A stretch of 64,000 nucleotides of DNA from Sipunculus nudus (GCA_026874595.1 CM049319.1:55100917-55164916), one strand, 5' to 3'; shown: positions 35,642 through 48,564, counted from the stretch's first letter. Numbers and translations are program-made. The notes: generated by a model not told the origin, from the letters alone.

Positions 35642-35715
35642 CTGAATATATAAATATATAACAATTTATTAAAAAGAAATGTATTCAACTGACACTGGTA
35701 TAAAAACGAACAATA

Positions 35716-35717
<2 letters not shown>

Positions 35718-35762
<45 letters not shown>

Positions 35763-35766
35763 ATAT
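35718..35766. repeat. (AT)n microsatellite
   Basis: Two adjoining AT tracts in the short intron between exons 3 and 2. Confidence 0.95.
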
Positions 35767-35923
35767 TAAATGTATTCTTAATAATGAATTTTCATTGGCC
35801 TTTATTATTAAAAATCGATACAATTTCCTAACAAATATTCAATACAACAACTTATTGTCATTCATTACTTATTACTCGATGATGTATGACAAATAATAAA
35901 AAGATTCTGAGGGACTCCCCTAC

Positions 35924-35991
35924 CCTTGCCAAGCTGAAACACACTGTCCGATCTCTTCAGAAACTGTACGCACTGGTCAGGCAATTCATAG
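35924..35991 (-). CDS. Exon 2: 68-nt ectodomain exon
   Basis: It was found by asking what could bridge phase 2 of the preceding exon to phase 1 of the following one. The acceptor tattttaaag has a T-rich tract upstream, and the donor is G|GTAGGG. The frame reads YELPDQCVQFLKRSDSVFQ and ends LGK plus a split Gly shared with the next exon (LGK-G-KPYKC). One cysteine. The length of 68 nt is exactly what the phases require, which makes chance unlikely although the donor is not ideal. Confidence 0.75.
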
Positions 35992-36340
35992 CTTTAAAAT
36001 ACACAAAAGCCCATCTATATAACAGCAATAAAGATTTATTGTAAATATTACAATGACATAAGTAAAATATAAGTACAAAAAAGTGTGAAATCAATATCAT
36101 TCAGTATGTACATGGATTAATTTGTTAAAACAATATCACAGTAAAAAAGTAAATTTTTGCATATTTTCCCATTTTATATAATACATAAATACTTATAGCT
36201 ATCAGTAAATTTATAAATCTAAGTACTATATTTGTGAAATATTACTTTTGTTAAATATTTCATGTCTTATAATGTTTACCTGCTACAAATATTTACCTAA
36301 ATCAAATTCTTGCCCTATGACTGTATATATATATATATAT

Positions 36341-37196
36341 AGATGTAGTCGGACAATGGTCCTCAGAGGGCCCCGCATTTCTGCTAGTGCTGGACTAGTT
36401 TACATATGGGTGAAAAATTAAGTTAAAAAAAATAAGCCAAACAAGTTTTTTATCCATATGCATGAGGGATAAAATCCTACTGGATCAAATGATATTAAAG
36501 AAGATATGGCTGAAATTATGTGTGCAAAAGAAAATCACTGAATGTAGTCTGTAAGCCATATTTGATTTTGAGCAGTCTGTAATACAATAGGTCTGGAGCC
36601 CTCATAGGTACCAACCATCCCAGTGAAATTGGAAAAGCTGCAGAAGGTTGTTGTTGAGTTATCGCGCGCGAAAGAAAATCAGCCATCAGGCTGTTGCGGC
36701 CATATTGAAATTCCAACAGTTCTGTTATTCGATAGGTCTGGAGCCCTCATAGGTACCAACCATCCCTGTGAATTTGGGAAAGCTGCAGTAGGTTGTTGCT
36801 GAGTTATTGTGTGCGAAAGAAAATCAGCGATTGGGCTGTGGCGGCCATATTGAAAAATCAACGTCTGTAATCCGATAGGTCTCGTTTCCTCATAGGTACC
36901 AACCATCCCTGTGAATTTGGGAAAGCTGCAGTAGGTTGTTGTTGAGTTATTTTGTGCGAAAGAAAATCAGCGAACGGGCTGCTGCGGCGATTTTTGAATT
37001 CTGACAAGTCTGTAATTCGATAGGTCTTGAGCCCTCATAGGTACCAATTATCCCTGTGAATTTGGAAAAGCTGCAGTATGTTGTTGTTGAGTTATCGCGC
37101 GCGAACGAAAGTGTCACTGACGGGAGGACGGAAGGACGGATGGAAGGACAGAAGGATGGACTGACACGGTGATCACTATAGGGCAGGATATGGACT
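36341..37196 (+). mobile_element. Array-type dispersed element, family 2 copy b
   Basis: It starts AGATGTAGTCGGACAATGGT next to an AT tract. It has five monomers of about 145 bp like copy a, then GGACGGAAGGACGGATGG-type microsatellite at 37116-37160, and the right flank GACACGGTGATCACTATAGG. That right flank shares GTGATCACTATAG with family 1 right ends. Confidence 0.7.
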
Positions 37197-37237
37197 CTAG
37201 GTAATGCTTGTTCTTATAACTCCTGTGTTCGGAAGTT

Positions 37238-37434
37238 AAATGGTCACTTGTTATAAAACGCCCTTTGAAAAAATTATTCTGGTTCCCCTGACTTGTCTCC
37301 AGATGTCCTTGTTACATGTGTTCGCATTAGTCTAGCGGATACCCCAGAAACACGTGGATGTAAACAAAATGGAGAGCCTGTGTGTGGTGGGATAAGCATT
37401 CTCTTGCTTGTATCTTTATGAAAGGGTCAAGGGA
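37238..37434. repeat. Dispersed repeat, copy 2 of 2
   Basis: Partner of 7777-7978. Confidence 0.55.
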
Positions 37435-37498
37435 TTCTCTTCATTAATAACACTTTTAAACATACGCCCCTTTAGAAATACGAAAAATAAGAAAAAAA

Positions 37499-38980
37499 AC
37501 TAGATGTGTCGGTACGACACGAATGCCCCCGCCTGGGGCAAATTAGAAACATTTGTTAAATTTTGTAAAATTTTTTTTAAGTTCAGGAGGTGTTGTATGG
37601 TCAAAAGTAGGTCAAGAAGGGTAAAATGCAAACTCGATCTGTAACGGGTCATTATCAAGGAACACACCAAAAATCAGGCCAGTATGCAGGCATTGTGACA
37701 AAAAGTCCATACATGTGCATTTTTCATAAAAATTTCTGTCTTTCATGAAATTTTCTATGTTCAGGTCTGTCATATGGTCAAAAATAGGTTAACTGGGACG
37801 AAACGCGAACTCGACCTGTAAGTGGTCATTATGCGCCCACAGACCAAACATTGGGCCAGTATCTGTAACCATTGCATTGCGAAACTAGAATATTAGCAAA
37901 AGCTGGTAATCAGTTATAAATTTAAATTGGAGAGGTATGTACCATGTTTTATAACAATCCATCAAATGCTTCCTGAGAAAAATCCCCCTAAGTTTTTTTT
38001 CTATACTAAGCTCTGTGACCTTGAAAAGTAGGTCAAGACCACCGATCTTTGAACCGGACCAAGATTTTTGTAGCTTCTGAGTGTTTTTCTATAATCAGCT
38101 CTAAAATGTAGAAAAATGGGTCAAGGTCACCCATCTTCGAACTTGACCGAGATTTTATCGATATACATCTTCACTGAGGAAATAAAATTCCAAAGGTGAA
38201 TCCTTTTAGAGATATCCCGCTCACAAGGTAAAAGTTAACAGACGCGAAACGGACGGACGACACCCGACAGACAGATGGACGGACAGCTTGGGTGACGACA
38301 ATAGCCCATCAGCCTATGAGCTGAGGGCTAAAAACGGCTGTACATGTACATTTGTAATGAAAATTTATATTTTTCATGAAATTTTCTATGTTTAGGAGCC
38401 GTAAAACAATCAAAAGTAGGTCAACCGGGACAAAACGCGAACTCGATCTGTAACTGGTCATTATCTGCCCACACACCAAAAATCAGGCCAATATCTGCAG
38501 GCATTGCGAAAAAAAGTTCGTACATGTGTATTTGTCATGAAAATTTCTATTTTTCATGTAATTTTCTAAGTTAAGGAGCCGTAAATGGTCAAAAGTAGGT
38601 CAACGGGGAGGAAACGTGAACTCGATCTGTAACTGGTCAATATCTGCATACACACCAAAAATCAGGCCAAAATCTGCAGGCATTGCGGAAAAAAGTCCGT
38701 ACATGTGTATTTGTCATGAAAATTTTTATTTTTCATGAAATTTTCTAAGTTAAGGAGCCGTAAAACGGTCAAAAGTAGGTCAACCGGGACGAAACGCGAA
38801 CTCGATCTGTAACTGGTCATTATCTGCCCACACACCAAAAATCAGGCCAATATCTGCAGGCATTGCGAAAAAAAGTCCGTACAACTGTTTGATTTCGGAA
38901 GGACGGAAGGACGGAATGACGGAATGACGGACATGGGTAAAACTATATGCCCCCACCCAAATTGTGGCGGGGGCATAAAA
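37499..38980 (+). mobile_element. Array-type dispersed element, family 3, with a nested element
   Basis: The left flank ACTAGATGTGTCGGTACGAC then GAATGCCCCCGCCTGGGG begins like family 2. Five monomers of about 180 bp carry GGTCAAAAGTAGGTCAACCG, GAACTCGATCTGTAACTGGT and ACCAAAAATCAGGCCAATAT. A different segment at about 37880-38335, itself ending in GACGGACGAC and AGACAGATGGACGGACAGCT, interrupts the array and is probably a nested insertion. After GGACGGAAGGACGG the right end is ATGCCCCCACCC..GGCGGGGGCATAAA, a hairpin. Confidence 0.7.
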
Positions 38981-39039
38981 AAGACTGCAAAACGGTTATT
39001 CCTCTAGTTTATATGAAAATATCTCTGATTTAAACTTGC

Positions 39040-39286
39040 CTCTCTTCGATCAGGTATTTCGGTTGATTCGGTTCGCCGTCGTTGGTGACGGCCTTGCATG
39101 TCCAGGTCTCTCTTTTTATTAGTTTATTGTCAATAATATCTCCGTGTATCATCTTACTCTCGTGGAACTGGTAAAACTTTCGCTCTCCTCCCATATTTGG
39201 ACTGGCCTGCCAGTAATCGCTCAAGTCGGAGGCATTGTTTTGTAGGTAGTTTGGAAACGTACAAGGGTCAGTTCCCCGTGACAGAT
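39040..39286 (-). CDS. Exon 1 of the recognised set: N-terminal ectodomain segment
   Basis: The acceptor is ttattgcag, and the exon is read from phase 1 (two bases complete the first codon). It is open for 81 codons: LSRGTDPCTFPNYLQNNASD near the start, SDYWQASPNMGGERKFYQF in the middle, and RETWTCKAVTNDGEPNQP near the end. It has two cysteines and one sequon (NAS). The donor AG|GCAAGT is a non-canonical GC donor with otherwise perfect consensus and gives phase 2. A GT three codons on (CAA|GTTTAA) would give phase 0 and does not fit the next exon. Because this exon starts in phase 1 without a Met or signal peptide, it is internal; the true first exon lies upstream and was not found. Confidence 0.85.
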
Positions 39287-40950
39287 CTGCAATAAATCAA
39301 ACTTTCAACAGCCTGAGTCGATAAAATAAGCATCCATACATAAGCGCTGTACAGGTGACCGGACGCGATAGTGCATGGCCCCATTTTCGAACCATGCCAT
39401 TAAAATGCGATCAGGAATTCTCGAGATTTTTTACGTTAGATTATGTGTCCTTTTTGGCGCAATATAAACGGTTTCAAGTGTTTTTGCCATATCTTGCTGT
39501 ATTTTTGTTTTATATCATGTAATTCTTTACGTTTCAATACGTTTTGTGCGTTTTTGCAGAATTAATCGAAATCACAACGTTAAAGAAGATAAATCTAGTT
39601 GTGTAAAGATTTACAAATATACAAAGCTGTCACGAAATGCTTGAGATCAAAGAAATAACCCCTTCACCCAACCAAATGATGCACAGGTGTAGTATGTCTG
39701 TGCGATTAGATGCAAGTAATCTGTTGTTTACACACATAGCAGCACCTCAGGATCAGCTACATCATGGTTCATACAAACACACTTGAAAATGACAAAACAG
39801 CTGTTGAAAATGACGAAGTATTATACTGAAGCCACTTATCCTATTGCCACACCAGGTTATGAAAATAGCGTTCAGGGTGAACTGTCAGGACTAATATTTC
39901 AAATACAATGTTTACTAGAGGATATGAACTAAATAAGATGAAAAATCACGCAAGTGATTGGTACAACTAATTCTTATGCAACAAGAGAATGCTTCTTTAA
40001 CCAAGATAGACCCACCAAGGTGAGGGGAATGTCAGACACACATGTTAATAAGAGGTGGATCCCAATAACACGTTTTAAGATTTTGCATCAAATATGAAAT
40101 ATACAACTCAAACTTCAATATTGAAAAAATAAATAAATAAAAAAATTCATTCAGGTATGAACAAAGGTAAGGAGACACCTAAGATACACTTGAGATATTA
40201 TTTGACTTTGCTGAGTAATTGCTGTTTGAGATATTGTGACGTATATCAAATGTGTTTAATCTAGAATTTTTAAAAAATATGCAAAATTATATTAGTTGAG
40301 GTGAAGTATATAAGTATTATTTCTATTTATAAATCGCGTCGCATTAGGATTCATAAAAAGTCCAAAATCATTCAAGTGTGACCATACCGCGATCACACGC
40401 GATCAACCATAGCTACACCTGCAATTTAAATTAGAAGTGGTCATGAGTAACATTGTATGAGAAATCGTGTTTCAAATGATACTAGATACATTTAACGGCA
40501 TTGTGCACAAGCCTGTATATGAATTATTATGTAAATCAGGTTATAGTGATCTATTTGGAGGAAGACATTCGGTAGGGTCCCCTTTGTACAGATTTGTCAT
40601 GATTCAGCACCAGTTATTAAAAATAATAATCATGACGAAACATTTTACTGTTTAATGGTGAAAATGTTGTTTTCATTATTCCGCTTGCACAATACAGGGC
40701 GCTGTGTTCTTTTTCAAAATTTCCACAGAGATTTTTTAGGACCTCCCTGGATATTAAGTTTAAAAACCAAATGTTTACAATTTATGCCCTTTAGTAGATT
40801 CAAGTTTTAGAAGTTGAGGGTCTGCCATCTTTGCTTTAATTTAACAGTCTTAAAATACAGGTAATTGTCTGAAAATACGAAAAAAACCTAGAGCTGAGAA
40901 ACTGGTACAAGTATTGTGATTTGACATTTTCATTATACGTTACAAATGAA
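39287..40950. other. Upstream of the recognised exons, nothing supported
   Basis: The missing first exon was sought here on the minus strand; no Met plus hydrophobic leader with a phase 1 donor was found. AT-rich. Confidence 0.4.
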
Positions 40951-40952
40951 AA

Positions 40953-42095
40953 CAAGTGGCTCATGGGCTATGACGCTCAGCTGGAATCATGGAACCTTGA
41001 ACAATGGGTAAAATGCTCAAAATCATGCAATTTGCCAACAGACTTAAGATAAAGGTTACATTGAACTTTTGTACATCCAACTGCTACCATTTGTGCCCAT
41101 CCGACTAACTGAATGATAAAATCATGCTTTTTCAAACAGCTCGCAGAATTTAGGTCACAGTGACATTATTTCAGGTTTCCAAGATTTTTTTAGGAACCTC
41201 CCTGGATCATAACCATATTAGAAATATCTAGGTCAAATTGTAACCAATCATGCAAATCTGACCTATAGGGTGTTAAAAGCATGTTCATTAAGATGTCTTG
41301 CAGAATATAGGGCACTATGACCTAATTTCTGATTTTCAATGAGATTTGCCTAGAATTACCTTAGATATACAGTTAGAAGATTCTAGGTTTAACGGTAACT
41401 GTTTGAGTCCCATTAACAGCCGGCTGCTTCACTTGAAGGTCTCAAAAACCGGAAAAATGCTTAAAAAATTAGGGAAAAAACCATAGGTGCCGCCACCAGT
41501 CTGCTGAACCGATGAAACACTCCATGATCAAATAAGCATGGAAGTAATCAGGGCAATGTATTAGTTATTCTGATACCGGAGCTTATGTATCAACTTTTTA
41601 ATTATTCTTGGGGTTCTTACGAGCCCCATAGCTCAAAGAATATAGATTGAAGTGACCTTATTTCAAGTGTCCCAGAAGATGTTTTCAACGACTTCCCCGC
41701 ATGTAGAATAAGAAGATTCTAGGTGCAACACTAAATTTTTGTATGCGCTGTCTGATTGGTTTGGTGCTAAAAATCATATTTTCGGCCAGTATCTTGCAGA
41801 AAATAGGCCACCATGACCTAATTCATGTTTCCATGGAGACTGCCGAAGATTTTCCTGGATATTACGTTAGAAGATTCTAGGGCTAACGGAGACAATTTGT
41901 TCCCTGTTTGAATCACTGGGTGAACAAAATCATGTTTTTGGCCCCACAGTTCACAAAATATAGGTCACCATGATCTAATTTCAGATTTCCAAGAAGATTT
42001 GCCTAGGTCCTTCCTCGATGAACAGTTAGAAGTTTCTAGGTCTAACGGTAACGGTTTATGCCCTATTAGCTAGCGGTGCCCCGTTTCAGTCATGG
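40953..42095 (+). mobile_element. Array-type dispersed element, family 1 copy f (right-truncated)
   Basis: The left end is CAAGTGGCTCATGGGCTATG then ACGCTCAGCTG. Monomers of both the about 160-bp (AATATAGGTCACCATGATCT) and about 310-bp (GGTGCCGCCACCAGTCTGCT) types follow. The hairpin end and GGACG tract are absent. Confidence 0.65.
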
Positions 42096-43990
42096 TACAG
42101 CCTCAAAACCACTAAAATTGTCCTGTCTGTGTTTTGGTTTGTACCAATCTTAAATTTTACCCCAAGGATCAACTAGATTATTTTAAGATTAAGGAAATAC
42201 AAATATGAATGTAAAACTATTTAATCACTTTCATTTGGACCCATAAGTCTGAATACTTGATCACATAAATTATTCAATCATTCCTAAGTGTTCATCATCT
42301 GAGGTCAAAGATGACAATGACTTGTTACCTCCAAGATATTGATAAGGCTGTTCCTCTTATGTCTGGTAACAGACACACGCTCATCAAGTTTAAAGGGTAT
42401 TTTATTTAGTGATGAGGGACATACATATTAAGTTTTAATCGTACGAATTGACTCAAAGACTTTCAACTTGTACCTGTGTAGATTACCCAAGAGAAAAAAA
42501 CTCGACTGAAAACAAAACCAGTGGCTAACATTTAAAACTTTGCGCACAATTTGTAGATTAAGAGAAATATTAATGTTTGGTTAAAGTTCATTTACGCATT
42601 ACTTAGTGACCAGGGGCAAAATATATGAATAGTGAGCTAAAAGGAGCTAATACTGTGATATTTTTGTCAGTCTAAATATAATAAATAAAAAGACTGAAAA
42701 AAAGACAAGAATTAAGATGGCACCACTGGTATGAGACATTTGATAAAGTTATTTATGATTAAACAATACTGTTGCAGATCTCTATGGTTACGGATTATAA
42801 ATATTAATGTCTGATTCAGGGACACACAATGTTTTGGCCATTGCCATTTCCCAGTCGAATAAAGAAATGTTGTTGTCATTGTCTCTGTACAGACAGGTTA
42901 AAGTAGATGAAAAAAAAAAAACACCCAGATATTATGTAAACGAACTGTTAAGATTCTGTCTTACTGGAAAAACCATGCACTTGTATCCACAAGGGCTCTC
43001 TAAGATATTTGATGATGTGGATTCGACCAAAGATCATATATCAGTTATCGCAATAGCTCAAATCCTTTTTGACAATACCATATAGTACATATATTCTTGA
43101 AGAGAATAATCATTATATAAAATAATAAAGCAATAATGAAAGGAAAAACACAAATATTCTGAACTGATCAGACTGGATAATTTACTGCGATGGACAGACC
43201 AAATGATATATGACATTTTGGTGGCTAATTAATATCTCCAATTTACGCAGTATTTTATGATAACTACCTAGAATACTAGATATGTCGAGCGTATTATCTT
43301 GTCACTTACAGTGCTGACTCCCCATACATGGGTCATCCGTTTATGTTTACAATGATGGAGGATTTAAAGGAGTTTCGAAGTACACACTCAAGTAATGGGT
43401 TTTATATTTTTTAAAGCCATAGGCCTATTGACCTTTTTTCTGTATTATGTGCACCACATAAAGACTTGTTTTCGGTCATTCCGCGAGCTCCTGCAGATAG
43501 GGCCTACATTCTTGGTTCACTCGACCACGACGTTGTATGGACGTAACTTGTGTAAGGAATGTGAACTAGTGACCACGACAAATGGAATCCCTTGTATCAT
43601 AAAACATGGGTGTTACTTTCATATATATACTTCAATGGTACTCATATGAAATTAAAAATATGAAAGTAATTGGCAGCTATTTTGAAATTCGAAGACGCAG
43701 TCGAAAATATGGCACTTGACTTTTTTTTTGGTATTAGCTACCCCTTATTTCATAACATTGCCCAAAAAATTCAGTTTGGCACCAACATCAGCTGGAACAT
43801 ATAACAAACTGTACCATGAGGCTGCGTAGATGAAGCAATCTGTAGCCGAAACAAATCACGTATCCGTGACTACAGGACCAATAAGGGACATGAAAATAAA
43901 ACCCTTGTTGTAAATCCATCAATGGAAGGAGGGGTTTGTCACACAGGGGTTCAGGTATTGGCATGTACCCCTTTCTTTCTTGAATAAAAT
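42096..43990. other. No gene recognised
   Basis: AT-rich. A 92-codon open frame at 42807-43085 on the plus strand (starting MSDSGTHNVLAIAISQSNKE) reads smoothly but matches nothing I know and has no splice or promoter context; it is left unannotated. Confidence 0.35.
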
Positions 43991-44089
43991 GCCCTCAACA
44001 GACCTTGTCTGTGTCTTTTAATTATGAGATGACAGAAAGAAGGTCAAAAAAGATCGTGAGAAACACACAAAGAGAAGAGTAAATAATGA

Positions 44090-44275
44090 GACAGAGAGAC
44101 AGTGAGATAGACAAACAGAGAGACTGAAAGAGAGACAAAAAGACAGGCAGACATATATTGAGAGAAAGAAACAGAGATAGATAGATAGATAGGTATACAA
44201 AGAGACACACAGACCGATAAATAAGGAAACAGATTAATATGCAGACAGATAGGCAGACAGACAGGCATATAATTT
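44090..44275. repeat. Degenerate GACA/GATA/GAGA tract
   Basis: Irregular AGACAGAGAG, GATAGATAGATAG and CAGACAGATAGG repeats that keep minus-strand frames open with Leu/Ser/Cys-rich peptides; not coding. Confidence 0.85.
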
Positions 44276-45240
44276 ATTTTAAATCGGAAGGCGACTAGCA
44301 CCGAATGACACAAATTATTTAATTTTAAATCGGCAGGCGACTAGCACCAAATGACATATGTTTAATTATGAACTATATAGTGTGTACAGACCAGGAATAC
44401 AACATGCGAGTCAAACCAAACAAGCGATAACTTTGTTGACACGTACAAGTCTTCAAAGTTGCTTTATTGTTTTACAAGGGGTCATTTAACTAGTTTCAGT
44501 ACCTTAACTGTAATATTTCAAGGCTAGCTTTATATGCGTGGAGGTTTGAAGTAAAACGCCCGTTGGAGTGTACTTCGATGAGGTCATGTGACCAGGAGAA
44601 GCGAAAGTGATAACAAACCGTTGTAGCAAAATGTGATTAAATCATGAGAGAGATATTCCTGACTGCAGCCGCAATGAGCGTGCAGCTTTATTTTAAGTCG
44701 ATGAGACGCAAATTTCCTGGTTAAAAGTACACTCTTGGCTATAAACTAAAAGGGCATTCTCTGTGTTACCTAGAGAATTCTAAAACCTGTTTTCCGGGAT
44801 AATCGTCATGGAGGAAAGAGATATTACAGAGGCCCATACCTTGTGTAAATTCTTTGAGTAAAATGTGCTGCAGTTTATGAGTTACACGTCCGGAACATAA
44901 ACATAGGTACACATACATATAGATGAACGTTTATACAGACAGGTACACAGACCCTTAAGCGCTAGGGGCGCATCTGAATGCCAAGCCCAGACACAAAGGC
45001 AAATCATCATGCAATTGTTATTTGAAAATTTATCGTGTGGTTTAAATGTTTTGTATCTCATTTAATAAAACCCATGTTTGCAAAGGCAAAAACCACCCAA
45101 CCCATTACAGTTATTTTAGCATTTTAAAGGCGCCTATTCACATACAAGGCACGTTAAACAGGGGCGTAGCCAGGATTGAGGTAGGGGAGGGGGCCATGAT
45201 CAGTGGCGGATCAAAAAATTAATAATATGCATGTATGGGT

Positions 45241-45275
45241 ATTAATATATATACGTGTATATATATATATGTATA

Positions 45276-45308
<33 letters not shown>
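45241..45308. repeat. AT and (ATT)n microsatellites
   Basis: AT-rich alternating tract followed by about ten ATT units. Confidence 0.9.
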
Positions 45309-45309
<1 letters not shown>

Positions 45310-45376
45310 ATCATACTATGCGTTATATATTTTAGTGTATGAAAATACAGATTTTTTTTATTTTCAATTATGAACC

Positions 45377-45560
45377 ATGGTTTTATTAAAGTTAGTTACA
45401 GGTACAGGGGGAGGTTATGGATATCTCCCTCCCATATTGGGAAATTCTTTTGATATGCAATGTAAAGAGAACATATTGAGGCAATTTTCACAAAAAAAAT
45501 TAGGCTTTCCTGTTCCTGAAAAACGTTTCCCTTATGTCTTTGCGTTATGTAGTCAAACTG
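45377..45560. repeat. Dispersed repeat shared with about 59960-60110
   Basis: Both copies carry CAGGGGGAGG / CGGGGGAGGG, TCTCCCTCCCATATTG / TCTCTCCCATATTGAG, then a TTGAGGCA block and TTCTGTTCCT / CCTGTTCCTG in the same order. They are probably interior parts of one transposon family. Confidence 0.5.
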
Positions 45561-45837
45561 TAGAGGGGTTCAATATTTAATATTTATATTTCTTCAAAAT
45601 CAGGATATGAAATTCCAATCGTTTTCAACATGTTAAAGTCAATGGCGCAAAAGTGCATTTACGTTTAAAACTTGCAAAATAATATCTTTTAAATGTAATG
45701 CTCGGAGTGAAATAACTGATATGTTTATGTCTTATGTTTTAATTTGCATTTTACCGTGGTCTGTGGTCTCGACAGCACACAAGTATCCTAAGAGCACATA
45801 TCGCGAGTTCCAGTACCGGTATCACCAGAGCAGCTGT

Positions 45838-45840
<3 letters not shown>

Positions 45841-45892
<52 letters not shown>
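45841..45892. repeat. (AT)n microsatellite
   Basis: About 50 bases of alternating AT; a second shorter tract lies at 46082-46110. Confidence 0.95.
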
Positions 45893-45895
<3 letters not shown>

Positions 45896-46129
45896 TAAAA
45901 AATTCTGGTTACTTTATTTCAGTACTTAAAAATATAAATTTGAATATGTAATTCTTTTGCGAAATGTTATTTAAAGAAATTATAAATGTTTCTGGTGAAC
46001 ATAATTATTTTGGTAATTAAGGCACAAATCAGTTTGAAAACCTTTCGAAACATTCCAACAGGCATATTATGATTTTAATAATATATTTATATATATATAT
46101 ATATATATATTTATTTATTTAATTAGATC

Positions 46130-48109
46130 GTTTTTGTATATAACATTTGCTTAAACCTCACAAGACATGTGATCTGTATATTAAATTGTATATTAAACAA
46201 ATCCAATGGACCACTTGACAGCAACCTCGAGAACATGCCCCCTTCGGAAATACTTGCATGTTTAGCATAAATTAGCATATACATATATGTATGCATATGA
46301 TCAAGATGTTGTGGAATATGGCAGGTCTACTTTCATCAGAGGTAGCAGAGTCTCATGTACTCTTACATGTAACTATAAGAATTGAACATGATGAAAACGA
46401 TTGTAATATTTTGCATTTCCTTGAATCATTTAAGTATAAAACTAGATACACTGATAAGTCGTAAAAAAATTTGGCATTGTAAAAGGATGGGTTTTGTCTG
46501 CAGGTATATGTCTAAGTCTTGTTCACCGGGGTAACAGTGTGATCTGTGTTCACGGACGACACTGCAGACGAAAATTTTCTTCGATCGTACAGATGGATGC
46601 CCCCCTAATGTATTCCCGATTTTACAAGGTGTCCATAAAAGTAACCTATATCAACTGTATAGGATTAATTGCCCAGATTCAAAATGATCACATATTCCAC
46701 TTGCTAGCTATCTCAGCAAACAGACAAATCTCATGGGAATCGAGTGGAATGCTTTTTAAATGTTAACATAGTCGTAAGGACCCTGCATTGTGCATCCAGT
46801 CAGGTGTATTGAGGGAAATGCTTATATTTGCTCAAACACCTGGATGTTTCAGAACTCCGGAAATTTTTCTGATTCGAAAGAGAAAATACCTCCTATACAT
46901 TTCCTATTACAGTCTTGTCGTTTATTTTTGTCGTATATTTCAATCAGAACCCTTCAATGGCGAAATACCTCCGTCGAATCTTATGACCTTGAAAGGACAT
47001 TGCCATAAATTAAACCTCTGCATCTTTATTTACTTGCTCAACAACGTTTGTGGGGGAAACCGTCTCTGTCAATGTATATGGTGTGTTCCTGTCATATTTG
47101 CGAATGGTGTCAACCTTGCTCATCCACCTCTGATTTATTTAATTGGCTTTGTCTCTAACTGCTTTCACTCTGCATCTGCAAAGAAAAATGATCAGCTACA
47201 TGGCGGTCACAGAGCACTTTTTAAAACCCAAATATGGCCGTAAGTGATCCTGTTGTAAGATCCGTCTTAATCAAACCCGGCTCAATGACCAATTCGAAAA
47301 AACGACCACTTTATAAAGGTCCCATTAGTGGTCGTTATTATATAATATGAGATCTTATTATATATTTCATATATGTATATGTATATATACATGTATAATT
47401 TATGGACTAATTTATCTTTTAATTCCATCCGGACCCGTGCCCAAATCCGTGTTAGAACTGTTAAAAATACCAAACATCTCGTTTTTTTTTTCAAGAATAA
47501 TAAAAAATTTAAAAGGTAAATTCTACCGAAGATGGAAAGAGAGTCTAATGCTAAAAACAAATTTGGCAAGTGTTACCCAAATTTAACTCTAAGGTATCAT
47601 TAATAAAGTTGATTACAAGGATTCCTTGTCAACGGAGCAACACTGGGAACTGCTACCTGAGGAACAGCTCCATTCACACCTGAGGAAGGGGACCGAGCAC
47701 CCGAATGCTAGCGTACAAGAACCTGCACAAAGCTAGTCTTACTTTTTTGTAAGCATTTCAAAACTTCACATAGGAGGTTACTTAGTAGATTAATTAATAT
47801 TTACAATCACAGAAAAGTAGCTATGAACACTGACGTCATTTGATATTCCAATGTAAAATGAATAGACTTAGACAACAGTGGTATGGTTATGAATTGGTCG
47901 GGTGTAATATATCTGAGTTTACTTAAACTGCCACGGTCTCCTCGTGCCTGGCGCAAAGGAGTTAGATCTTACACGGTTCACCGCTCTAACTGACAGCAGC
48001 GTGGTGGATCTTTTGCATTATAAAAAAAGTTGTTTAACTCGTGTGATGTGGCTCTCATGCAAAAATCTAACACAAAAATAGTGTATCTATGGACCAATGT
48101 ACAGAATAT
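46130..48109. other. No gene recognised
   Basis: The longest open frame (46788-47243, plus, 151 codons) has no recognisable motif and overlaps another open frame. A segment at 47640-47740 (ACCTGAGGAAGGGGACCGAG) resembles text found near retroelement tails but cannot be classified. Confidence 0.35.
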
Positions 48110-48233
48110 TTATCTTAGCGCCAGGTACAGTCTTTTGTATCTGACATGACTGAATAAGTTGTAGAGTTCCAACGGACGTTCAAAGACAAAATATGCGACG
48201 TTATCCTCGGGATAAAAAACATAATCCAATAGG
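48110..48233 (-). CDS. Isolated exon-like frame, possible terminal exon
   Basis: Acceptor gacaaatttcag, phase 2, then LLDYVFYPEDNVAYFVFERP and LELYNLFSHVRYKRLYLALR before TAA. Upstream in-frame stops put the boundary exactly at the acceptor. The peptide has a protein-like pattern but no family I can name, and no partner exon was found. It lies within the possible transposon at 45.2-49.1 kb and could be part of its gene, part of an unrelated gene, or chance. Confidence 0.25.
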
Positions 48234-48513
48234 CTGAAATTTGTCCAAACTCATCACTTAAATTAAAGAATGACCCGTTATATGAACAGTTTTTTTTTAT
48301 AATTTTTATTGAATTTACCAAATTGTTGTGAATACATGGATCTTTATTATTAAAATCACTTAAATATTACAAACAAAGTCACATTGAACAGACCACAATG
48401 TTCCATGTAATTTAAAATATAGACTCTGAACATGTAACACATAATACACACAACGAAGGCATAAAATAAATAAATAAATTATATGTATGTGGATATGTGC
48501 GTAGTTCATGTGC

Positions 48514-48516
<3 letters not shown>

Positions 48517-48564
<48 letters not shown>

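Noticed and set aside
42807-43085. 92-codon plus-strand frame
   Set aside because: It reads smoothly but has no recognised motif, neighbour exon or conservation evidence available from the sequence alone.
43310-43375. Possible first exon with donor GCACT|GTAAGT on the minus strand
   Set aside because: In the required phase it gives only a few codons after a stop and no hydrophobic leader.
44018-44313. Leu/Cys/Ser-rich hydrophobic frames resembling membrane proteins
   Set aside because: They are translations of degenerate GACA/GATA repeats in three overlapping frames.
46788-47243. 151-codon plus-strand open frame
   Set aside because: No motif, no splice or promoter context, overlaps another open frame, and the composition looks like translated AT-rich DNA.
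47680-47725. CCTGAGGAAGGGG..CCCGAA as a hammerhead ribozyme core
   Set aside because: An extra A follows the CUGANGA-like box and the second box reads GAAT with no matching partner; stems I and III cannot be drawn.
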